The notes under the pieces were generated by a model. It was not told where the DNA came from, made no database searches, and saw only the letters and a list, made by a program, of their open reading frames with translations. From MGNI01 sp964353875 (GTDB lineage Bacteria > Chloroflexota > Anaerolineae > Anaerolineales > E44-bin32), in assembly GCA_964353875.1 (NCBI GenBank), contig CAYGXU010000078.1, positions 1-14,594 of the forward strand: a stretch of DNA of 14,594 bases. Reading direction: 5' to 3'. The first letter of the stretch is position 1. Each line of letters starts with the position of its first letter. Shown here piece after piece: positions 1 through 7,389 of this stretch. The translations under genes and the position numbers were made by a program.

Positions 1-1325
1 TCCCCCACCGGCATCTGGGAGACCAGGCGGGCCTCTATTTCTTCATCGGTGAGGGGACGAGGTTCTTTCTGAATGATTTCCTTAACTCGATCACGAATGT
101 GCAAGCTACGATCGAAGAAGCGACTGAGGGGGATAATCCGCCCATTCGGCAGTTCAACCGATTTATTTGCCACTGCGCGTGAGATGGTTGATTCGTGGAC
201 GCCGATATCCACAGCGATCCTCGCTCGTGTAGAAGGTTTCAGGTGCCGATCTCCTTTGAGGATGAAATTCCGCTGTTCGGAGACGATGGTTTCCATCAAG
301 CGACGCATTGTATTATTTCGTTGTTGCAGGCATTTCACAAAAAGAGTTGCACGTTCCACGTGTTGGGACCAGGCTTCGGCTTGTTCACCATCGGCGGTTG
401 ACATCACTTCGCGAATAAGCGGATTCACACGTAACCACCCCGCCATGGGGGTGAATATCTCTACAAGGAGTGAGCCTTCCGGATTGATTGGATTCCTGGA
501 AATTCGAATATCTGGTGAATGGTAGACATTCGGATCCGGGCTTGTAGTTTGATGTACTGAGCCCCAGAATGCACGTGCCGGATATGGATTGAGGGAATCT
601 TGGATGAAGCTCTCTGCCTGACGAATCTTATATACGGGTATTTCTAATCTTTCGGCGATTGCGTCGTAGTCTTTGCGACCGAGTTCCTTGAAGGATTCTT
701 GAATGATCCGACGGGCATAGGTAACCAATGGTAAGCGCTGGTCAAATAGATCAAGCTGTGCCAAAAGCGCCTCGCGCGGACCAGGAGTAGCTAAACCAGG
801 CGGATCCGCCTGTGAAATGAGTTTCAGCACGCGCTGAACCTTCGATAAAGGGATGCGATTCGTCTGAGCAATCAAGGCAGGGTGATCCTGAAGAAAACCA
901 TCGTCATCCAGGCTTGATAGGATATAGGCTGCAAGTCTGCGTTCATCCGGCTCCAGGTCCGCCGCAAGTTGCTGGAGGATGTTCGTCGCCAGGCTTTCGG
1001 GGGCAATTGGCTCTTGGTAGGGGTTGGTTTCTTCAGCTAATGTCTTTCGTGCAGTATAGAAGGTTTCACGTGGTGAGAGGAAGACAATCGGATCAAGAGT
1101 TTTCTGATCCCCCAGGCTGCAAATGGGACAAATCCCACGCGGATCGATGACCCGATGGCAGGTAGGACAAACCCGTTCGTCGAGAAGTTCCAAAGCAGGG
1201 TTGGTTGATAGCTCAGCGTTGACGCGTTCCTGAAGCTCTGTATTCGATAACACCAGGAGGCTCATGGTTTGAGCAAGGTGAGCTGTGGTTAAAGGTCGTT
1301 GCGAATGATCTTGAACTTGGAACAT
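1..1325 (-). CDS. rpoN: RNA polymerase sigma-54 factor (RpoN), 3' end cut by window
   Basis: Alternative sigma factor that directs RNA polymerase to -24/-12 promoters and needs an AAA+ activator. Read from the minus strand, 441 codons are visible. Residues about 13-47 are region I (leucine/glutamine pattern ending ELSTNPALEL). The core-binding domain follows, with YILSSLDDDGFL and the ISQADPPGLATPGPREALL stretch. The helix-turn-helix HESTISRAV lies near residue 375, and the C-terminal part reaches LTDEEIEARL. The frame runs off the window just where the conserved RpoN box should begin, so only a short tail is missing. Oddity: residues 53-69 form a Cys-x2-Cys-x9-Cys-x2-Cys cluster directly after region I, like a zinc ribbon, which enterobacterial RpoN lacks. 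The start ATG (1323-1325) has GAGG 5 nt upstream. Divergent from trmFO. Identification is certain; the role of the cysteine insert is inferred. Confidence 0.95.
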   Translation of the reverse strand, partial: MFQVQDHSQRPLTTAHLAQTMSLLVLSNTELQERVNAELSTNPALELLDERVCPTCHRVIDPRGICPICSLGDQKTLDPIVFLSPRETFYTARKTLAEETNPYQEPIAPESLATNILQQLAADLEPDERRLAAYILSSLDDDGFLQDHPALIAQTNRIPLSKVQRVLKLISQADPPGLATPGPREALLAQLDLFDQRLPLVTYARRIIQESFKELGRKDYDAIAERLEIPVYKIRQAESFIQDSLNPYPARAFWGSVHQTTSPDPNVYHSPDIRISRNPINPEGSLLVEIFTPMAGWLRVNPLIREVMSTADGEQAEAWSQHVERATLFVKCLQQRNNTMRRLMETIVSEQRNFILKGDRHLKPSTRARIAVDIGVHESTISRAVANKSVELPNGRIIPLSRFFDRSLHIRDRVKEIIQKEPRPLTDEEIEARLVSQMPVG

Positions 1326-1341
1326 AAAAACCTCGCATGTG

Positions 1342-1370
1342 AGTATACTTGAACCGAAATACGTGCGCAA
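1342..1370 (-). promoter_or_regulatory. Candidate sigma-70-type promoter for rpoN
   Basis: On the minus strand, TTGCGC (1365-1370) and TATACT (1342-1347) are separated by exactly 17 bp. The -10 matches consensus at five of six positions and the -35 at three of six. Transcription would start near 1335, giving a leader of only about 10 nt that just includes the GAGG site. The -10 lies in the palindrome AGTATACT, so it also reads TATACT on the plus strand, but no matching -35 is seen there. Confidence 0.5.
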
Positions 1371-1401
1371 TATAGTTGCAAGAATTATGCCATAGATTGC
1401 G

Positions 1402-1410
1402 TGTTAGAAT
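1402..1410 (+). promoter_or_regulatory. Extended -10 element, probably for a leaderless trmFO transcript
   Basis: TGTTAGAAT is a full extended -10 (TG, one base, TAGAAT) ending 6 bp before the trmFO ATG at 1417. Transcription would therefore begin at or next to the start codon. No Shine-Dalgarno sequence precedes the ATG and no clear -35 is present; extended -10 promoters often do without one. Position and motif are seen; leaderless expression is inferred. Confidence 0.45.
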
Positions 1411-1416
1411 CTTCCC

Positions 1417-2778
1417 ATGACGATAAAAGTTACCGTTGTAGGAGGAGGGCTTGCGGGAAGCGAGGCGGCCTGGCAGGTGGCGAAGCGCGGGATTAACGTC
1501 CACCTGGTTGAGATGCGGCCTCAATTGCAGACTGGTGCCCATCAAACGGATCAACTTGCAGAGTTAGTTTGTTCCAATTCACTTGGTTCCAGGCTTCCGG
1601 ATCGGGCTTCGGGGATCCTTATGTCTGAGTTGGAGAGGATGGGATCTCTGCTCCTGCATTGTGCGAAACGTGTGGCTGTCCCCGCGGGTTCGGCTCTTGC
1701 AGTCGATCGAAATGACTTTGCTAAAATGGTGACCGGGATGTTGGTGAGCCATTCAATGATCACACTGATGCGGGAGGAAGTGAAAGGTATTCCAGATGGG
1801 ATCACCATTATTGCCAGCGGCCCTTTAACCTCGCCGGCTCTATCATCGACATTAGAAGAACTGACCGGCGAGGAACACCTATTCTTCTTCGATGCTTTGG
1901 CACCGATTATCGAGTCCGAGAGTATCAATCTTGATATCGCCTTCAAAGACTCCCGTTATGGGAGGGGGAGTGAGGAGGAAGGCGATTATCTCAACTGTCC
2001 TTTCAAAAAAGAGGAATATGATCGCTTTGTAGAGGCATTAATGGCGGCAGAGCGCATCCGACTTCGGAGTTTTGAAACCGCGATCCAAAACGGGGTGAGA
2101 GCTGGGATGTCCCGCTTTTTTGAAGGATGTCTGCCTGTGGAAATCATCGCTGAGCGAGGTCAGATGGCCTTGGCTTTTGGACCAATGAAACCGGTTGGCT
2201 TGCGAGACCCCCGCAGCGGGAAACAGCCATACGCAGTTGTACAATTACGACAGGAAGATCTCATGGGGGATGGCTATAATATGGTTGGATTTCAGACGAA
2301 TTTAACCTACTCCGAACAACAGAGAATATTCCGGTTGATTCCTGGCCTGGAACAGGCGAATTTTATCCGTTATGGACAGATGCATCGCAATACTTTTATT
2401 CTTTCACCCAAGCACTTATTGCCAACTCTGCAATATCGGCAACTGAGCGATCTATTATTTGCCGGCCAGCTTATTGGTGTGGAGGGATATTTAGGCAATA
2501 TCGGGACAGGCCTATTAGCGGGGATCAATGCGGCTCGTATGGTCATGGGTAAAGAGCTATTGGAATTACCAAGGAGTACGATGTTGGGCGCACTATGCCA
2601 TTATGTCACCCATGCAGATTCGGAACGATTTCAACCGATGAAGGCGAATCTAGGTATCCTTCCACCATTTGAAGATAGCATTCGTCGTAATCGTCGCGAG
2701 CGTGCGCGAGCACATGCGCAACGTTCATCGGAAAGCATCGCCCAAATTTTGCATGACTCCGGCGAAGACTGCGCATAG
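1417..2778 (+). CDS. trmFO: Methylenetetrahydrofolate--tRNA-(uracil-5-)-methyltransferase TrmFO
   Basis: Cytosolic flavoenzyme that makes 5-methyluridine at position 54 of tRNA, taking the carbon from methylenetetrahydrofolate and reducing power from FADH2/NAD(P)H. The 453 residues are full family length. The N-terminus carries the FAD-binding motif VVGGGLAGSEAAWQ (7-20). The conserved CSNSL block places Cys52, and FEGCLPVE places Cys238; these match the two functionally important cysteines known from Bacillus subtilis TrmFO. The C-terminal FAD-contact block GVEGYLGNIGTGLLAGINAAR spans about 354-374. The start is chosen because the Rossmann motif begins a few residues later and no earlier in-frame start is needed. 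There is no visible ribosome-binding site; an extended -10 sits 6 bp upstream, suggesting a leaderless message. The M28 lipoprotein gene starts 18 bp after the stop, so cotranscription is likely. Confidence 0.97.
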   Translation: MTIKVTVVGGGLAGSEAAWQVAKRGINVHLVEMRPQLQTGAHQTDQLAELVCSNSLGSRLPDRASGILMSELERMGSLLLHCAKRVAVPAGSALAVDRNDFAKMVTGMLVSHSMITLMREEVKGIPDGITIIASGPLTSPALSSTLEELTGEEHLFFFDALAPIIESESINLDIAFKDSRYGRGSEEEGDYLNCPFKKEEYDRFVEALMAAERIRLRSFETAIQNGVRAGMSRFFEGCLPVEIIAERGQMALAFGPMKPVGLRDPRSGKQPYAVVQLRQEDLMGDGYNMVGFQTNLTYSEQQRIFRLIPGLEQANFIRYGQMHRNTFILSPKHLLPTLQYRQLSDLLFAGQLIGVEGYLGNIGTGLLAGINAARMVMGKELLELPRSTMLGALCHYVTHADSERFQPMKANLGILPPFEDSIRRNRRERARAHAQRSSESIAQILHDSGEDCA

Positions 2779-2796
2779 CCATTATTAGAAAACATT

Positions 2797-3699
2797 ATGA
2801 ACCGTTTTTTTCAATTGGAAAACAAAATCGGGAATATTTCCAAAAGGATTTTCCCGCTTCTCATCCTATGCCTGCTACTTGGTTGCCAATGGAGCCTAGA
2901 TCAAGAACTAAAATTTTTCGACGGAGAGCGGGCTCTCTCACTTGTCGAGAAACAGATCTCATTTGGTTACCGCATCCCCGGTTCGGATGGGCATAAAAAA
3001 ACTGGCGATTGGATCATTACAGAGCTCAAAAAAGCCGGATGGGAAGTGGAGGAGCAATTCTTTAACTATGGTCAATTTGAGGGAAGAAATATTATCGCTA
3101 AAGGTGGAAGCATAGAAGGAGAATGGATCCTGCTTGGCGCCCACTATGATACACGCCCGCACGCAGATCAAGATCCGAATTTTATCAGTCAGCCTGTGCC
3201 TGGTGCGAATGATGGCGCATCCGGTGTGGCGGTCCTGCTCGAATTGTCCAGGGTGATCCAACCCAGGAAGCTCGATCATCTTTTATGGCTCGTATTTTTT
3301 GATCTTGAGGACAGTGGTGGGATAGATAACATGGATTGGATTGTGGGGTCAACGCATTTTGCAGGAGTATTGACCGAAAAACCAGATGCTGTGGCGATAG
3401 TAGATATGGTTGGCGACGCCGATCTGCAGTTATATTATGAAGCAAATTCAAATCCTGAGTTAAGTGCTGAAATCTGGCAAATCGCAAGGGAACATGGCTT
3501 TGAGAGCTTTATTCAAGAGGCAAAGCATTCCATCCTCGATGATCATGTTCCTTTCGTTCAATTGGGCATCCCTGCGGTCGATTTAATCGATTTCGACTAC
3601 CCCTATTGGCATACAATTGAGGATACGATCGATAAGATCTCGGCAGAGAGTCTTGAACAAGTCGGTCTAACATTGCAATGGTGGCTAGAAAAACAATAA
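2797..3699 (+). CDS. M28-family lipoprotein, glutaminyl-peptide cyclotransferase-like
   Basis: Predicted membrane-anchored zinc enzyme of the M28 aminopeptidase / glutaminyl cyclase fold, 300 residues. A signal peptide ends in the lipobox LLGC, so Cys30 would be lipidated and the enzyme would sit outside the membrane. The catalytic domain covers about 45-300. Visible metal-site blocks are GAHYDTRP (His116, Asp118), PGANDGASG (Asp139), FFDLED (Glu171) and YWHTIEDT (His272); DDHVPF (His250) is also conserved. The DDHVPF...GIPAVDLI...WHT arrangement is closer to glutaminyl cyclases, which convert N-terminal glutamine to pyroglutamate, than to typical aminopeptidases. The two activities cannot be separated from sequence alone. 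No Shine-Dalgarno sequence precedes the ATG. The gene lies 18 bp after trmFO and 88 bp before hflX, without a functional link to either. Confidence 0.85.
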   Translation: MNRFFQLENKIGNISKRIFPLLILCLLLGCQWSLDQELKFFDGERALSLVEKQISFGYRIPGSDGHKKTGDWIITELKKAGWEVEEQFFNYGQFEGRNIIAKGGSIEGEWILLGAHYDTRPHADQDPNFISQPVPGANDGASGVAVLLELSRVIQPRKLDHLLWLVFFDLEDSGGIDNMDWIVGSTHFAGVLTEKPDAVAIVDMVGDADLQLYYEANSNPELSAEIWQIAREHGFESFIQEAKHSILDDHVPFVQLGIPAVDLIDFDYPYWHTIEDTIDKISAESLEQVGLTLQWWLEKQ

Positions 3700-3774
3700 A
3701 GCTTGGCGAATTCGTAGGACTGACTTACACTTGGTATGTAAATGACGGGCAGTAAGTAAGATATCCAGAATTTT

Positions 3775-3778
3775 GAGG
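3775..3778 (+). promoter_or_regulatory. Ribosome-binding site that decides the hflX start
   Basis: GAGG lies 9 nt before the ATG at 3788. An in-frame TTG at 3773 would overlap this site and has no Shine-Dalgarno sequence of its own, so the ATG is preferred. Confidence 0.6.
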
Positions 3779-3787
3779 ACACTTTTT

Positions 3788-5143
3788 ATGAGTAAAAAAC
3801 CGATACCGACACGACTGCCAAAAGAGCGTGCCTTTTTAGTTGGTATTGAGCTCGCCAATCGAGAGAACTTGCTCTCAATCGAGGACTCCTTGAAGGAACT
3901 GACTTTGCTTGCTGAGACAGCTGGTCTGGCGGTTGTAGGAACAGCGAGCCAACGCTTAGGGCATCCGGATTCCAAAACCTTCATTCGATCGGGCAAGGTT
4001 GAGGAAGTTCGGCTCTTGGCCGAAGAAACTTTGGCGGATCTGATCCTCTTTGATGAGGAATTGTCTCCACGCCATCAGCGTGAATTAGAGGAGATCTTTG
4101 GCACGGAAGTACGGATCCTGGATCGTTCAGCATTGATCCTGGATATTTTCGCTCAGCATGCCAACACGCGTGAAGGCGCGCTGCAGGTTGAATTGGCTCA
4201 ATACGAATATCTTTTACCGCGCTTAACTAGAGCCTGGACTCACCTGGCCCGGCAAGCAGGTGGTGGCGCAGGAAGGACCGGCTCCGTTGGGGGTGTAGGC
4301 CTGCGCGGTCCGGGTGAGACACAACTTGAAGTAGACCGCAGGGTAATCCGCAACCGAATCAATCAGATTAAACATGAATTAGAAAAAGTTCGGCAGCATC
4401 GCAGCCAATACAGGCGGCGTCGACAAAAGGCAGAGATTCCTACCATCACGCTGGTGGGCTATACAAATGCTGGTAAGTCGACATTGCTGAACGCTCTCTC
4501 AGGATCAGATGTATTTGTTGCAGACAAGTTATTTGCCACCCTCGATCCCACAACTCGACGTATAAAACTCCCCGCAGGACATGATGTCCTTCTCACTGAT
4601 ACCGTCGGCTTTATCCAAAAGCTCCCTCCGACACTGGTTGCTGCCTTTCGAGCGACTCTGGAAGAGATTACCGAATCGGATATGCTCCTGCATGTAGTCG
4701 ATATCTCACATTCGAATGCCTGTGCTCAGGCACATATCGTGCGAGAAACCCTGGAAGAGATTGGAGCGCAAAATTTGCCAGTCGTGACTGCGCTTAATAA
4801 ATTGGATTTACTTAAAGACAAGTCTATTGCCTATGATCTTCTCGATGAATTTGAACGAGCAATTCCAATATCTGCATTAAGTGGAGAAGGTTTTCACACA
4901 CTACTGGCGATCATAGAAGAAGAGCTGTATGAAAGACTCGAACCGATCTCTGTAAAAATACCGTATCGTGAAGGGAAATTAATCAGCGTCTTTCACGAAC
5001 AAGGGATTATAGAATATATCGAACACCAGGACTCATCTGTCCTTATTAAGGGGCGCGTCCCGATCAGGATGATTACTAGATATCAGTCCTTTCTTGAATC
5101 CGCAATTAATCAAGAGGATGAAGAAAATATTGAGCCCCAATAG
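3788..5143 (+). CDS. hflX: Ribosome-associated GTPase HflX
   Basis: Cytosolic GTPase of the TRAFAC/OBG-HflX group that binds the 50S subunit. In other bacteria it splits stalled or heat-damaged 70S ribosomes. The protein has 451 residues from the ATG at 3788. An N-terminal HflX domain occupies about 20-155, with the conserved run VELAQYEYLLPRL. A glycine-rich linker follows (GGGAGRTG...GLRGPGETQLE, about 158-181) and then a basic coiled-coil helix. The G domain starts near 218: G1 GYTNAGKST (224-232), G3 DTVGF (271-275), G4 NKLD (337-340), and a G5-like ISALSG. The C-terminal tail is short and acidic. All nucleotide-binding motifs are intact. It stands alone on the plus strand with 88 bp upstream and 305 bp downstream, so it could have its own promoter or follow the trmFO transcript. 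Confidence 0.97.
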   Translation: MSKKPIPTRLPKERAFLVGIELANRENLLSIEDSLKELTLLAETAGLAVVGTASQRLGHPDSKTFIRSGKVEEVRLLAEETLADLILFDEELSPRHQRELEEIFGTEVRILDRSALILDIFAQHANTREGALQVELAQYEYLLPRLTRAWTHLARQAGGGAGRTGSVGGVGLRGPGETQLEVDRRVIRNRINQIKHELEKVRQHRSQYRRRRQKAEIPTITLVGYTNAGKSTLLNALSGSDVFVADKLFATLDPTTRRIKLPAGHDVLLTDTVGFIQKLPPTLVAAFRATLEEITESDMLLHVVDISHSNACAQAHIVRETLEEIGAQNLPVVTALNKLDLLKDKSIAYDLLDEFERAIPISALSGEGFHTLLAIIEEELYERLEPISVKIPYREGKLISVFHEQGIIEYIEHQDSSVLIKGRVPIRMITRYQSFLESAINQEDEENIEPQ

Positions 5144-5167
5144 CATTTGATACTCCTATACCTTGAA

Positions 5168-5182
5168 GAGGGTTGAACCCTC
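5168..5182 (+). terminator. Weak hairpin 25 bp after hflX
   Basis: GAGGG, loop TTGAA, CCCTC gives a five-pair GC-rich stem (seven pairs on paper with a one-base loop). It is followed by a pyrimidine stretch (TCCCTCCCTT) but no T-run, so it is only a weak candidate for transcription termination. Confidence 0.3.
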
Positions 5183-5330
5183 CCTCCCTTAGCGCATAGT
5201 CAAGGACCCCGATAGATATTGTTCTATGCCTCGAACGCCAGATTGAAGTGGGCAAAAGGATTAAATTGCCATTTTTGGGTAAGGATTTTCCTTTTGTGGA
5301 ATTTATTATTCTGTCCGTCCGAAATGAATA

Positions 5331-5365
5331 GGACCAAGGTACCCCGCGGAAGCGGACCAAAGTAC
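5331..5365. repeat. Pair of 12-bp direct repeats upstream of the lipoprotein gene
   Basis: GGACCAAGGTAC (5331-5342) recurs as GGACCAAAGTAC (5354-5365), with one mismatch and a 23-bp start-to-start distance, about two turns of the helix. This is compatible with a protein binding twice on one face of the DNA, about 85-120 bp upstream of the next start codon. Function is unknown. Confidence 0.4.
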
Positions 5366-5448
5366 TCTCCCCTTTTTCTCTCCAGATCGCTAAGATCGAA
5401 TACAAGATACGTTGCGCATTGGGCTTGAGTGTTGTCGTGGAGGTATGA

Positions 5449-6150
5449 ATGCGTCGAACGATCGTTATCCTATTTGTGCTCTCGGTTCTCATTTCCGCAT
5501 GTTCATTCAAGATAGCAACCAATCAGAAGCCAAGCGTGCAATCTTGGCCTAATAGTCAACAGACGCTTGTCAGCATGGGCGGCGCTGTTTTCCTGGCAAA
5601 CACTCATCAAGATTTAGCCATCATCCTGGATAAGAGCCATCTTGGGCGCACGAGGAATATTGTTGTATCTGCGGTGGACCTGCCCAATGCTTTCTTGATT
5701 GAAACAGCTGATCCTGAGGGGCGATATCTCCCCTCGATTAAGTACGTGATGAAAGATGAACGACCTTTACTCAAAGTAGATAACTTGCAGATCCCTGCTA
5801 GTATGGCTTGGAATACACAGACGATCGGGCCGATCGATCTTAATCAATTCAAACTATCGTTGATCGGAACAACCACACTCACTCAATTAGCAGATTTCTT
5901 GGAAAATGAGCGAATTGCGGGTGGTGTGAATATCCTTCTTCCACAGGATGCTATTTCCCTCGGGGAAGTGCCCTTTGATGTGTATCGCACACCGGGCGCC
6001 ATGACTATAGTAGTGCTTCCCTCAGACCAGGATATTTCTGGCGGGGGGGCTCTCATGACATTGGCCCAAAGCGAACCTGTTATGCTTCTTGCTGTGAGTA
6101 CACACATGCAGACATTACGTTTGGAAGGGCTTTGGAAGATGATTCAATAG
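5449..6150 (+). CDS. Lipoprotein of unknown function
   Basis: I do not recognise this family. The 233-residue product has an N-terminal basic start (MRRT), a hydrophobic segment and the lipobox LISAC, so Cys18 should be lipidated and the mature protein exported and anchored. The rest has no transmembrane segment. It looks like a mostly beta-strand globular domain, with alternating hydrophobic stretches such as NIVVSAVDL and AMTIVVLPS and no cysteine after the lipobox. No catalytic motif stands out. The start is supported by GGAGGT (5439-5444) 4 nt before the ATG. A run of seven G at 6043-6049 encodes part of SGGGAL and is a possible indel site, but the frame continues to a normal stop. It is the last plus-strand gene before a convergent terminator region. 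Confidence 0.75.
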   Translation: MRRTIVILFVLSVLISACSFKIATNQKPSVQSWPNSQQTLVSMGGAVFLANTHQDLAIILDKSHLGRTRNIVVSAVDLPNAFLIETADPEGRYLPSIKYVMKDERPLLKVDNLQIPASMAWNTQTIGPIDLNQFKLSLIGTTTLTQLADFLENERIAGGVNILLPQDAISLGEVPFDVYRTPGAMTIVVLPSDQDISGGGALMTLAQSEPVMLLAVSTHMQTLRLEGLWKMIQ

Positions 6151-6202
6151 GTACATTTTTGCGTCTTTGATACGGTGGGAAGGCTCAATTAAGGTCAACA
6201 AG

Positions 6203-6232
6203 AAGCGCAGATCCAGACTCGGATCTGCGCTT
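6203..6232. terminator. Perfect 12-bp hairpin, likely two-way terminator
   Basis: AAGCGCAGATCC (6203-6214) and GGATCTGCGCTT (6221-6232) pair perfectly around the six-base loop AGACTC. It lies between the convergent ends of the lipoprotein gene (stop 6150) and the catabolic operon (stop 6303). The stem ends in A/T pairs on both sides and is followed by short T-containing stretches rather than a long T-run, so termination efficiency is uncertain. Confidence 0.7.
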
Positions 6233-6245
6233 GATTTGGTCTGGT

Positions 6246-6282
6246 AGGAGTGTTATTGACGGGGCAATCAACTGCCACTCCT
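6246..6282. repeat. Second inverted repeat at the 3' end of the catabolic operon
   Basis: AGGAGTG (6246-6252) and CACTCCT (6276-6282) are perfect 7-bp arms, with an inner ATTG/CAAT pair around ACGGGG. It lies about 20 bp beyond the operon stop codon and could protect the mRNA 3' end or help termination. Only the pairing is seen; the role is inferred. Confidence 0.45.
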
Positions 6283-6302
6283 TGGTCGGTCATCAGCGCA
6301 GT

Positions 6303-7382
6303 TTAATTTGTATCTTCTGGACGGACCTCACTCCCTGTGCGTGCTGATTGAAGCGCCGCCAGACTAAATTGCAGTATAGCTTTTCCGGTCAATCCATCTA
6401 GTTTGGGCTGACCGTCTGTCCTCAGTTTCTCGATGCAATCCTGCGTGGCAGCGATGAAGCTATCATGCCATTCCACGCCTTCCACTGGAATAGGTGAGGT
6501 TTTGCCGTCCTTGAAGAGCATCAACGCTGGAAAATCGACTGTCTTGGCGGTATAACGGTTAATAAAAAGAATGCCCTTCTCACCAATGACCTCGATCCGG
6601 TCGTCATCGGCGTAGTAGAGCGAATGGATGCGCATCTTCGGAGTGTACTCGATGTCCAGCACACCATAGGAGCGCGTTGCTTTGTATTGGAACATGATAA
6701 CCGCCGGAGCATCAATATGGACTAAATTCATGGCTTGCTCAACGGGTGTCCTATCGATCCAGGCATAGACGCGCTCCACCGGCCCACCCAGGAAGTATGC
6801 CAGCGAGAACAAATGATAACCATGATCGAAGACCAGCGGACCTCCGCCACATTGGTTCTTATTGAAACGCCACAGCCAGGCGGAAAGCGGCACATCCCAT
6901 GAGGAGTCTGTTGTGCCGGTCGAGACATGCAGTCGGACAGCGCGGACTTCTCCGATTTCCCCGTCTTCGATGATCTGCCGAGCACGGACGGCTGGAGCGT
7001 AATAGACAAAATTTTCATATACTCGTAGCATCACGCCGGCCTTGTTCGCTGCAGCAATCATCAGGTCAGCTTCAGCCGCCGAGAGCGCCATCGGTTTCTG
7101 CACCGAGACGTGCTTCCCTGCCTGGCAGGCCTCCACAGTCATCGAGCAGTGCAGGTGGTGGGGCGTGAGTAGTTCAATCAGGTCAATGTCCTTGTCTTCG
7201 AGCACTTGATGATAATCACGATAGAATTTCCCCACACCCCATTCTTTCGCCTTCTGACGGGCACGCCTACTGTTGTTATCGCAAACGGCGACGATCTGAG
7301 CATCATTACGTTCACGATAACCCAATTGATGTAAGTTAGAAATGCGGCCGCAGCCGACAATGGCGACATTGATTGGGTTCAT
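6303..7382 (-). CDS. Gfo/Idh/MocA-family NAD(P)-dependent oxidoreductase
   Basis: Predicted cytosolic dehydrogenase acting on a sugar, cyclitol or derivative. Length is 359 residues from the ATG at 7380-7382, chosen because GGAGG (7390-7394) lies 7 nt upstream. A longer in-frame start at 7433 would overlap the transporter gene and add 17 unrelated residues. The Rossmann dinucleotide motif is VAIVGCGRIS (6-15), with a strand ending at VCD (33-35). The usual E-K-P signature reads VQKPMA (94-99), so the catalytic Lys97 is present and Glu is replaced by Gln. The C-terminal domain carries FDHGYH (185-190), matching the D-x-x-x-H active-site pair Asp186/His190. It is the last gene of the five-gene operon, 16 bp after the symporter. 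Inositol dehydrogenase (IolG) belongs to this family, as do many other sugar oxidoreductases; the substrate cannot be fixed. Confidence 0.9.
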   Translation of the reverse strand: MNPINVAIVGCGRISNLHQLGYRERNDAQIVAVCDNNSRRARQKAKEWGVGKFYRDYHQVLEDKDIDLIELLTPHHLHCSMTVEACQAGKHVSVQKPMALSAAEADLMIAAANKAGVMLRVYENFVYYAPAVRARQIIEDGEIGEVRAVRLHVSTGTTDSSWDVPLSAWLWRFNKNQCGGGPLVFDHGYHLFSLAYFLGGPVERVYAWIDRTPVEQAMNLVHIDAPAVIMFQYKATRSYGVLDIEYTPKMRIHSLYYADDDRIEVIGEKGILFINRYTAKTVDFPALMLFKDGKTSPIPVEGVEWHDSFIAATQDCIEKLRTDGQPKLDGLTGKAILQFSLAALQSARTGSEVRPEDTN

Positions 7383-7389
7383 TGTCTTG

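Larger units (their letters stand above)
5144..5448. other. 305-bp intergenic region without a convincing gene
   Basis: Both strands have short open frames here but none with a ribosome-binding site or recognisable product. It holds a short GC hairpin right after hflX, a spaced inverted repeat (GCATAG 5194-5199, CTATGC 5224-5229), a pair of direct repeats (5331-5365), and an isolated -10-like TATTAT at 5304-5309 without a matching -35. No tRNA or riboswitch was recognised. Confidence 0.6.

Noticed and set aside
73..525. Plus-strand open frame of 150 codons
   Set aside because: Antisense to the C-terminal half of rpoN, whose minus-strand translation shows clear sigma-54 motifs over the same bases.
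1344..1349. TATACT on the plus strand as the trmFO -10
   Set aside because: No -35 or extended -10 accompanies it; it is the other strand of the palindromic -10 of rpoN, and the TGTTAGAAT at 1402-1410 is a better match.
5331..5350. Text resembling a T-box antiterminator (AAGGTACCCCGCGG)
   Set aside because: The core TGG bulge is missing, there is no specifier stem or terminator, and the downstream gene is a lipoprotein, not an aminoacyl-tRNA synthetase or amino-acid gene.
5219..5428. Small plus-strand open frame in the gap after hflX
   Set aside because: It begins at a TTG without a ribosome-binding site and shows no recognisable product.
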